In this document: one piece after another, positions 55,691 through 64,000 of the stretch
Position numbering within the stretch: position 1 is the first letter of the stretch
How the letters are laid out: every line of letters starts with the position of its first letter
NCBI RefSeq assembly: GCF_030867095.1
Contig: NC_081824.1
Coordinates: forward strand, 47,898,882-47,962,881
Direction: 5' to 3'
DNA: 64,000 nucleotides
From: Alligator mississippiensis
Lineage: Eukaryota > Chordata > Crocodylia > Alligatoridae
Position numbers and translations under genes: made by a program
Notes under the pieces: generated by a model
What the model was told of the DNA's origin: nothing
Seen by the model: the letters and a program-made list of their open reading frames with translations, nothing else
The model's database searches: none

Positions 55691-56285
55691 ACAGTCTGGA
55701 TCTGAGCACATAGGCATGGTCCTGGGGTATGGAGTCTGATTTGGCCTGTGGACTGGCCCTGCTGCACTCATTTGGCCCGGGGGCCAAAAGGTTGAGTACC
55801 ACTGCTCCGTATTAATTGGAAGGACAAAAGAACCAATGCCAGCATTCTAGCTTAAGCAAACACTCCCAGCCTTGAAGCCATGTTGATACAGTACCAGCTC
55901 CATTGGACAAGACATGTCAGAAGGAGGCCTGACAACTAGCTTCCAAAACTGGTCCCAGCTTACCGATGGTCACTGCTATAGAGATAGGCAAGAGAAGAAA
56001 TTCCAGGACAAGTTGAAAGCTAATCTGAAGAAATGCAATATTAACATCAATATCTGGGAGGCTCAAGCACTGAACAGTCCCTAATGGCATTCTGATGTAT
56101 GACAAGGCATGAATCATGTCATGCAAACTTGCTTCACAGTAGAGGCAGATAGACCAGAGAGACAAAGTGAAAGAGCGGTGACCCAACATCCCTGGGTTGT
56201 ACTCTTTCCTTCTAGAACTATTTGCCATGTCTGCAGTCAAACATGTGGATTGTAGATCAGCCTCCTCAGTCACCTACAGACTCAC

Positions 56286-59200
56286 CAATGAGTTCCCTAT
56301 TTACTGGAAGACTGTCATCCTCTTATCAGGGGACTACCCATGATAAATGGAACAGGGATCAAAAGTGGGGAAATGTAATTGCAGTCTGCTACCCCTCATG
56401 CCCTGCCTTGGATTCACCCCCTGTAAAATGCCTATTTTATAGTTTAAGATGGAACTTGTAAAACTGAAGCAGAGCTGAAAGAAGGTAGCATCACTGCCAC
56501 CCTTCTATTTCCATGCAAAACTATTGTAGTTTTTTTTCTTTCATTTAAGGCAAAAGGACAAAAGCAGGATGCAGAAAAGCACTCTGTCAGGACATAGCTG
56601 AAACACAATGTTCTGGTCCCATCTCTGCCATAGACTACATGTATGATTTTGTGTAAACCACTTTGTTTCTGTGACAAGCACTAATGCAACCAGCTATAAA
56701 AGCAGTTCCTACCCATCAGGCTGTGGTCCCAGGCAGCAGGTTACTAAAGTCATGGTAACAGTTGCCTGAAAACTGAAGACAAAAGACTTGAAGTAACTGC
56801 TTTGGGGAAACTACACTCAAACAAAGACATGGCTGTTTCATTACATGAATCAAGGCATCCACATAAAGCTAAGAGGCCTGTGCCATAGTTACAAAAACAG
56901 CACTGTGCACACACACCCTAGGGATTTCAGGGCATGGCCTTGTCTCGTACATGCTGGATAGTTGCTGTGCACAGTGTGATATGTACCAGGGGCAAGTCTC
57001 CATGTTCCACATCCAGGGATCAACTGCTAAAATGCCCGTGGTTCCCTCTGATAACTTCTCTCAGGATAGAGGCAGCACCGTTTTCAAACTATAGGGACAG
57101 CAACAGAGTTGAGTTTATGTCTTGATCTCACTAGAGAACACACAATAGAGGACAACGTGGGGTCAGGCCAATGCTCAGGATCTCAATATTGTGCTGTTAG
57201 ACAGAGGCAGACTGGAGGGGAGCTGGGGTTACTTAAGGTCAAGTGGCCCCAGCGTTACTCGAGGTCACTGGTGCAAGTGAAAAAGCCTGGTGGCAAGGAG
57301 GAGACAGCCAGGAAAGGGAGAGAGGCAGAAAGCTGGGAGATTGGGGCTGGAAACTGAGGCAGAAAGCTGAGAGATCATGGGGCAGATAAGTGGTGGCAAG
57401 GAGGAAACAGTCGGAAAACAGACAAAAACCCAACTTGGGGTTTCAAAATAACAGGCTTATTAAACAGACAACACACTACACAGCCCTATGAAGTTATTGG
57501 TTCCTACACACGCACACACACAAGCACTCACAACGGCAGCAGGAGAAAGAGACTCAGTGGAAGGGTTGGAGTCCAGGTAGGAAAGAAAAACAGAATCCAA
57601 GTCCTTGGTTGAAGAAAGGGTGGGGGTGATAGCTACCTATCCAGGCTGGAAAGGGGTCTTTGTCCAGCAAGTGTTGGCCAGAGGGGGTTGCTGGCAGGGC
57701 CTATGGATGGATAGGTGGTGTGACATGGTGCTGGTCCAGATGGAGAGGTTGTTCCACTGGGTCTGTCTTCACTGCCCTCTACAATAGGGGCAGACCTCCT
57801 ATGACCCTAGTGGCAGGGGCATGCCCAGGCAAGAATCAGCCCCGGTGTACTGAGCATGTGCACTCCTAGGTAAGAACATGCAGTTTCAGGTGTCTGTAAT
57901 GGTAGGTTGACTGATTTCTGCAGCAGTCTTTGTCTTCCAAATCTTTAGTCAGGGAGGGTCAATGCAGGGTGACGGTCATGTCATCGAGTTGATGGTTCGA
58001 TCATTCAGAAGGAGCTTTTTTAGACCTACTGCCATTGTCTCTCAAGCACCCTCATTCATCCCCATTCATTCAGGAACCATTTTCTATAGGAGGGGTAGGT
58101 ATGAGTCATAGGTTACAACATACTTACACAACAGGGCATGGGGACAAGATAGGAACAAGAAGGGAACCTGACACACAGAAGAATACTTGACATCACTCAT
58201 GCCAACCCATATTGCAGGCCTAAATCTTACAATGTTAATATGAAACAATAAAAATCAATGCACAAATGATAGGAATACAATATAATACAATATAAAACAG
58301 TAAAAATCAATACAAACATAACAGAACACTATTTACAATATATAAAGAAGGGGCTTATTACAATAATAGTATACAAGAACTTAGCTTACCTAGTACTACC
58401 TGAAATCACTTATAAGGGATAGAGAGGACAGAGAGAAAGTCAGAAATGGTTGGGGAAGGGGGTTGGAATGTATTAAAAAACAAACAAACAAACAACAATT
58501 TGGGGCTTTGCTATAGCGTAAGCTTTCAATCTTCAGAAATTCAAGGTAGCATGTGCTTTTACCTTACTAGCATGTTAGGCTGCCTGTTCACAAACTTCTT
58601 GCTTCAACTCCTGGCCATAAGTGTAAGCACATGGAATGGCAATGCTTTCAGTAAGTGAGAAACAACTCTGCCCCTTCTCCCTACCCCACCCCCTTCTCCT
58701 AGTTATTAAGCGTAAGTAGAAGTATAAAGTGAAAAATCCCACCATGTGCCAAGAAATGCAAAACCAAACAGGGCAAACCAGGCCAGGAGATTAATTTGGA
58801 GATTAACAACACATACAAAAGAATGAGAATGCAGTACAAACCAGGGTGGGTCTTTAAAGTGAACAAAACTTTATGCAACAAGTGCAAAAATAATTACAAT
58901 AGGGGCTGGCTGATGGCATAAACTCTTGTATCTTGACTCCTAGGTTGCATGCCTGCCATCTGCAGGACAGCCTAGAGCTGAGGTCCAGCATTGCCACTAC
59001 CGGAGTGCATTCCCAGCTCTAGAGACCTGAGGGGTAGAGGGTCGGGGAGTAGGTCAGGTTATTAAGCTGAGTTGCTGTCACATGCGTGGTGGCTTCTGGG
59101 ACTATCTGGGCAGCATGGTTTGAAATTTTGCTCAGCTGTCTGAGTGAGCAAACTGGAAACTGTGGAGAATCATGGATACGGGTCCTGCTGCTGGCTTCCT

Positions 59201-59987
59201 CTGATGTATGCTTTGAGTTTAACGATATCCTTCTCTAATGTATGCTTTGAGTTTAATGATACCCTGGTGCTCTGGCTTCCAATTTGAGAGAGGTTAGTGC
59301 AGGAAGGGTGCAGGGGGCATCAAGAAAGGCTGGTGATTGTTTTAATATGTCCCCACTCTCTGGATGAAGAAAAAGTAAATAAAATGCTTAGCCTTTCCAA
59401 CTTAGGGGAAGTCTGCTGGGTGCACATTACTGGTTTTCATTAGAATGGGGCTTTCAACAGTTCTGGGTGAAAGACTGTATAGCCATTTTCTGGGGAACTG
59501 GCAAGAAGTGTTCATTGAACTTATTACATTTGGGACTATGCTATAGCATTTTTTGTCTCACTGTGTCCCACTCTGGGCTGTACATTCTTCTACAGGATTT
59601 TAGGTATTGTGGCTTCTGAGTGGCTTCTAAAGCATAACAGGGTGAAGTTACAGGTTATACTTAGACCATACTAAAGGCCCTTAAAATACAAGCATCTGTA
59701 CATTAAAACTCATTACCTCATGCTTAGTGCTATTTGAGCATCTCAAAGTTAATCATCAACTAAAGTAGGCTAACTCTGGGCTGTACTACCTACCTCATGT
59801 TATGGTACCTTCAGTGTGCTCCATAGAGATAAAGAGCAATTTCCAGTCTTCTAAAATCCCAAGATATATCACTCACAGCCACCCCCACAAAACAGAGATA
59901 AAGCCCAGGTATCCTAGCTCCTAGTTTGCAAGAAATGGTAGTCACCCTTGACATAGTAGTCACCCTTGACTGCTCACAGCACATTCT
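56286..59987. other. No identifiable gene
   Basis: Unassigned sequence. Noted: CA-rich microsatellite near 57510-57530, (CAAA)n at 58478-58497, AT-rich 'aatacaatataatacaat' runs near 58270-58350, and two copies of 'tgtatgctttgagtttaa' near 59204 and 59240. Short open frames carry no recognisable domains. Confidence 0.4.
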
Positions 59988-60253
59988 GGGCATTTGTATA
60001 AATGGCAAAATGTGCATCAGCACTGAGAAAATGGCAGCAGCATGCTTTTGAACTAAAACACATCAAAGGTATTTTAGTTCAAAAGCATAGCACCATCATT
60101 TTTTCAGCACTAATGTGTATTTCGCCACTTATACAAGCACATGCAATGCAGTGCCAGGCACGTTAGCTCGCATGTGGAGCAGACTGGGATTCACTCCAAT
60201 GTGCTGGAGATCCGGCATGTTGGAGGAGACAAATGTATGTGTATAAATACCCT
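59988..60253. mobile_element. Fold-back MITE, diverged copy 4
   Basis: The ends GGGCATTTGTATAAATGGC and, reversed, GGGTATTTATACACATAC match. A strong central hairpin is present: ATGCTTTTGAACTAAAA (about 60040-60056) pairs with TTTTAGTTCAAAAGCAT (about 60072-60088). It has the same plan as copies 1-3 but a different core. Confidence 0.65.
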
Positions 60254-60301
60254 CTAACTTTAACACTGCTTAACACTGCAAAGATTCAGTATGGTTTCAG
60301 T

Positions 60302-60745
60302 CAGGGGATTCAAACCTAATCTGGCTCCAAGTGCTGTCTGGGCTGTATGCCAAACTTGGACTGATCCCCTGTGTAGCTTCCATAGCACCAGGTCCAGCTT
60401 GCATGCAGCATTCAGCACAAATTAGCCCCAGAGCAGTCTGTGCACATGGCACAGCCTGGGGCATGCACTGCCTGTGGTGCACAGGCTGGATCCGGCACTG
60501 CGAGCAGCACAGGGGCTCAATCCAAGGTGCCACATGTGGCCCACAGCCTAGGCCCTCTGCACCACGTGCAACCCTGATCAGGCAGTACACATCCTGTACC
60601 AGCTCCGTGTGCTGCGTGCATAGCGAGGCCTGTGGCCAGCATGTGGCTGTAACATGTAACATGCTGGGCCAAAGCTAGCACATGGAGTCTGTTCATTGAC
60701 CCATGGGCCAGATCCAGCCCATGAGCCATATGTTTGACACCTCTG
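60302..60745. mobile_element. Non-autonomous hAT element
   Basis: The left end CAGGGGATTCAAAC pairs with the right end, reversed, CAGAGGTGTCAAACATATGG. Flanking octamers GTTTCAGT and ATCTAAGT agree at 5 of 8. The interior is CpG-poor with GTGGC/GCAC repeats and no coding. Confidence 0.68.
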
Positions 60746-63184
60746 ATCTAAGTGTAATGTATAACTTCACTCATAGTTGCCAGGGCATTTCCTATAACTT
60801 CCTCCTCCCCCAACATGAGTTCACTGTGTGAGAGAGGATTTGAATTTAGTATATCCAGAACCTAGTGGGGGCAGGAGGTTGCAACTAGAGAAACAAGTAA
60901 AAATTGTGGAGTGGTTTGAGGGAGGGGATGCAAACAACGTATGCACAGTTAAAGGCAGGAGAGGGGAAAGCAGACTGGGCTCATCTAGGAGAATAGAAAT
61001 AGCAGCTCGGGAAGGTTGGGGAAGGAGACTGAGAGACATTGTTGGAAAAAATCACCATTTTGGGTTCACAGAAGGAGGACAGAAGAGCAGAAAACAGGAG
61101 GTGCATTCTCTCATCTGCCCAGGGTGGCAACATGCAGCACAGGCAACAAATAAATGCTGATTAGCCACACCTGGGCATGCTCCAATATGAATGTGAAAAT
61201 GTGTGCATGCTTACGGTTATATCCCTCCTCATCCCTCCTGCAGCCAAGAGCACTGCTGAGGGTGGCCAGCTGGCTGGCAAAAAACAGTGGGAGTTGAGTT
61301 TCTAGATCAGGGTGAGTAGCTGAGCCACCAGCTCCTGGCTGGCCAAACAAGTCCCAGCTTTCCTGCATCTCATCATGCATGAACTCCTCAGGTTATCCCC
61401 TTTATCAGCAATGAAATACAGCTCAGTGCTTGGCCTTCTCCACCAAGATCCTCTTCAGCTCCTTCCTGGAAGGAAACATAGTTCACCTAGTGCCTGAGCA
61501 GCCATTGATTTCTCTCACCTACTTATACACCCCTTTAAGTCCCTGGCCTTGGACCAGCATTGCAAGCTGTCACAGTGGTATTCCCTCACTCCTATCTGTG
61601 TGGTTATGGCTTGGTGTTCTGGTGACTTATTTCCTCCAGGGTTTTGCCCTCACCAATAGCAACAGCAGGTTGAGGACTTCTTCGTGGGTTCAGGTGCTGG
61701 AGGCAGGACAGGGAATTCTTGATGGTATAAAGGTTAATGTGCATGTAGAAAGATGAAGCTGGGGTGATTCCCAGAGCATCTAAGAACAGTAAGAACCTGA
61801 CTGCACACCAGAAGGTACACTAGTAGGTGATATGTGGTCACCTAGAGAAGTGAATAAGGCACATGCAAGCAGAGTATTTGGATTAGAGAAGGAAGCAAAG
61901 AGTGTGGGAATGTAGCTGGCAGACTAGATAAATATAGATAGATATCATGTGATTAAAACTCTTTTTTTTCCCTCCTCTTGACTCGACTGGGTTTTTCCAC
62001 TGATGCACCTAATACCTATTCTTTGTACTGCTCCTCAGAGCTTTAAGAACAGAATTCCCCTGGCAACATACATACTCAAAGGACTTTGATCAGTGTGGAA
62101 ATAGAAAGAAAGAAAGAAGGAAAGAAGTGAAGACTGGAGAAAAATGAACAAAATAAAGCTATGGTGAAGGTAAATATAAGGCTATAGAAACGGGAAGGAG
62201 GAAGGATGCCAACTGGCCCATGCCTGGCACGAGGGCAGATGAGAAAGGAGAGTACTGTTCCAATTCAGTGCAAATGAGGCACCAATGGTGCCTGGAAACT
62301 GTTAGTCCATAACTTTTGCAATGCAATCAACAAAAGTTTTCACTCATTCCTTCCCCATTCCCTCATGCAAATCATTAAGTAACTGTAATTTGGAGGTCAA
62401 GTTCAGTGGCAGCCCACATTTATCTTCTCTGCATTCCTCGGAGTAGATGTCTTGTTCTTAATTACTATTGCTGAATCATGTTTCATTCTAAAACAACATT
62501 TTCCCTTTGACCTGTGGTTATTTAATTTTCCATCGCAGCCTTTTGTGAGGCGATTCTAAAACCATTCAGATTCTCAAATATGCCAAATCCTTTAGTTTAT
62601 TTTTAAGTTATAATTTACCATATTTTCTTGCATACAGCACACACCTTTGCTCCTGAAAAATAATCAGGGAAGCCTATTTTTTGCCCGAGATAGAAGTACC
62701 TTTCACTGCTCCACAGTGTAGCAGCTTTGGTATTACTATTCAGGCAGTTTAGGGAGTCAATGGTCTGAGTTCATGACCAATCGTTCTTCACAGGAGTTAA
62801 CAATCATCTCTCTTTTTAATGGCCAGTCTACTAATCAACCTTTCTTAGGGCAATCCTGCTTTCTGCTAGGGTTTCTGGTCTCTTGCTTGATCTCTTTTTA
62901 AGATGATAGATCTGTCAGGGTCCACAGACGGATTAGGCTTAGTGGTTAGAGCCGGGGTGTTACCAGTGACCCTAATCAAGGTGAAAGCTGAAGTCAAACT
63001 GGGATTCACACACTGAGTAAGAGGGGTTACCAAAAGTGGATGCCAGGAAATGAGCCAAAGTCAAACTGGGGTTCTGAAGTTCAGGGACTAGATACCTGGG
63101 CAGGAAAGCAGAAGCAGGCACCAGGGAAATCGTAGGAATGAGAACTACTCATAGACTGAAACCAAGCTGTTGCACAGCAAGGGC
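60746..63184. other. No identifiable gene
   Basis: Unassigned DNA. Simple (GATA)- and (GAAA)-type runs occur near 61927-61950 and 62103-62125. A tRNA-like A-box motif (TTAGTGGTTAGAGC at 62939) has no convincing B box. Confidence 0.4.
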
Positions 63185-63345
63185 CAGGTGCTCCAAGAAC
63201 TTCTTAAACAGGCCTAAGGGGTCTGTGAAAGATGACTGGGATCAATCAAAAGTATGTGAATACCCACTCTTACAATTCAAAGGGGTCCATTATTTCATTA
63301 AAAATGTGTAGGGGTCTGCAAATGAAAAAAGGTTGAAAACCACTG
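63185..63345. mobile_element. Decayed hAT MITE
   Basis: The right end, read on the minus strand, is CAGTGGTTTTCAACCTTTTT, a canonical hAT terminus. The left end CAGGTGCTCCAAGAACTTCT is weaker. No target duplication is evident. Confidence 0.5.
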
Positions 63346-64000
63346 CTCTACAGTATTGAGGGTGACAAGTTTCTTTTATTAAATGTGTATTACAGTTCGG
63401 ATTCTTGGGCTTGAGGTCGGAAGTGCTTTGAAAGGGCACAAGTGGGATTCAAGAGGTGAATAAACCTTATTCGGGTCCTATTGACAAGGATAAATTTATT
63501 TACAATGCACAGAGCAAGAGAGGTGGAAAGCAAAGCTGGTACGTAAAGCTCCCACGTGTCGCTGTTTACACTTCTTACAAGGTGTTGCCTTGGGGAAGTC
63601 CACGGAATTCTTTTTGTACCAGCCTCTGATGGTCAAAAAGCACCAAACAGCCTGGTAGGGAGCTGGGCAGCTTGTTCATCTGATCAAATATCCTTCCCAT
63701 CTCTAAGGATGGGGTACAAGGTATTGCTTGCTGCAGGATCAAAGTTGGGTGGGCTGATACTCCCTGGACAACTTAGCAAGCTTCTGAGGACAATGTAAAA
63801 CAGTGACATAATGACCTCAGTAACAAACACCTGTTTTGATGTGATTTATAGAAGAAACATTTACCCTGCTAGTTAGTTTATGGTGTGTGGCAGAGTTCCT
63901 TCTAAGTCTCTAACATAACAGGGATAGCAGCTGTGTACATTGTTATAATTAATAGTCACAAACATTTCCCAATTTTCAATAGAGGGAAAAACAACTTTAA
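63346..64000. other. No identifiable feature
   Basis: AT-rich end of the window. An 80-codon frame (63556-63798, +) has no recognisable content. Confidence 0.35.

Larger units (their letters stand above)
53164..55804. mobile_element. hAT element with 50-bp minisatellite, split by CR1
   Basis: The ends CAGGGGTGCTCAACC and, reversed, CAGTGGTACTCAACC are hAT termini. Flanking octamers TTCCATAT and CTCCGTAT agree at 6 of 8. Without the CR1 it is about 600 bp, mostly a degenerate ~50-bp tandem repeat. It has no transposase. Confidence 0.82.
52930..56285 (+). mobile_element. Old non-LTR LINE, C-terminal part, split by hAT
   Basis: The plus strand from about 52958 reads KSASAAFGHL, a stop, NHVFHYHNISIQIKLLVYQA and VVIPTLSYRC, the C-terminal region of an RTE-like LINE reverse transcriptase. 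After the hAT insertion (53164-55804) the same protein resumes: INWKDKRTNASILA, TPSLEAMLIQYQLHWTRHV, DKLKANLKKCNINISIWEAQ, and a C-terminal CHVC...HLQTH zinc-finger-like motif near 56225-56280. There are many stops. The family name is not certain; the translation resembles proteins often mis-annotated in vertebrates as craniofacial development protein 2-like. Confidence 0.75.

Noticed and set aside
62939-62952. tRNA-like A box, possible SINE head
   Set aside because: No convincing B box at the right spacing, no tail or target duplication.
51405-63500. TTTATT-type reversed poly(A) motifs near 51411, 57450 and 63497
   Set aside because: Considered as ends of minus-strand LTR elements or genes, but no matching ends, duplications or exons were found.

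Overview
The window is vertebrate nuclear DNA, most likely crocodilian (alligator-like). The evidence is the dense CR1 LINE content with the typical 3' end (ATTCATAG repeats, 'GGAAGGGACCT'), abundant non-autonomous hAT elements, solo LTRs and long AT-rich introns. There are no bacterial-type operons, RNA genes or CRISPR arrays. This assignment is an inference from repeat style, not from a database search.

One intact host gene can be read in full. It is an alpha-class glutathione S-transferase (GSTA) on the minus strand, with six coding exons between 40181 and 29167, every splice site GT/AG, and a poly(A) signal at 29006-29001. Joined, the exons give a 223-residue protein with Tyr9, Arg15, Gln54-Val55-Pro56, Gln67-Thr68, Asp101 and Arg131 at the positions expected for the alpha class. 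At the left edge, on the same strand, two exon remnants (10-147 and 4661-4711) mark a decayed second GSTA copy. The locus is therefore part of a tandem GSTA cluster.

Nearly everything else identifiable is transposon-derived. CR1 LINEs: a near-complete minus-strand copy at about 16263-20345 with an esterase-type ORF1, endonuclease and reverse transcriptase; a 2-kb copy at 53290-55322 with one long open RT frame; a broken plus-strand copy at about 280-3195; a 1-kb copy at 41790-42797; and about ten short 3' fragments. DNA transposons: at least nine hAT elements with recognisable termini, several with 8-bp target duplications (7319-8360, 11419-12968, 27512-27812 perfect), and a four-copy family of self-complementary fold-back MITEs. 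LTR fossils: three solo LTRs with TG...CA ends and perfect 5-bp target duplications (1677-2978, 35291-36093, 46707-48401).

Several elements are nested and so give relative ages: an old LINE split by a hAT that is itself split by a CR1 (52930-56285), a CR1 split by an LTR (280-3195), and a hAT split by a CR1 (41601-43862). The remaining AT-rich stretches (for example 20600-24950, 43870-46470, 56300-59985, 60750-64000) hold nothing I can assign. I found no clear sign of an undescribed biological system. The most unusual items are the fold-back MITE family, the nested insertions and a pair of unidentified exon-like segments at 51.8-52.4 kb.
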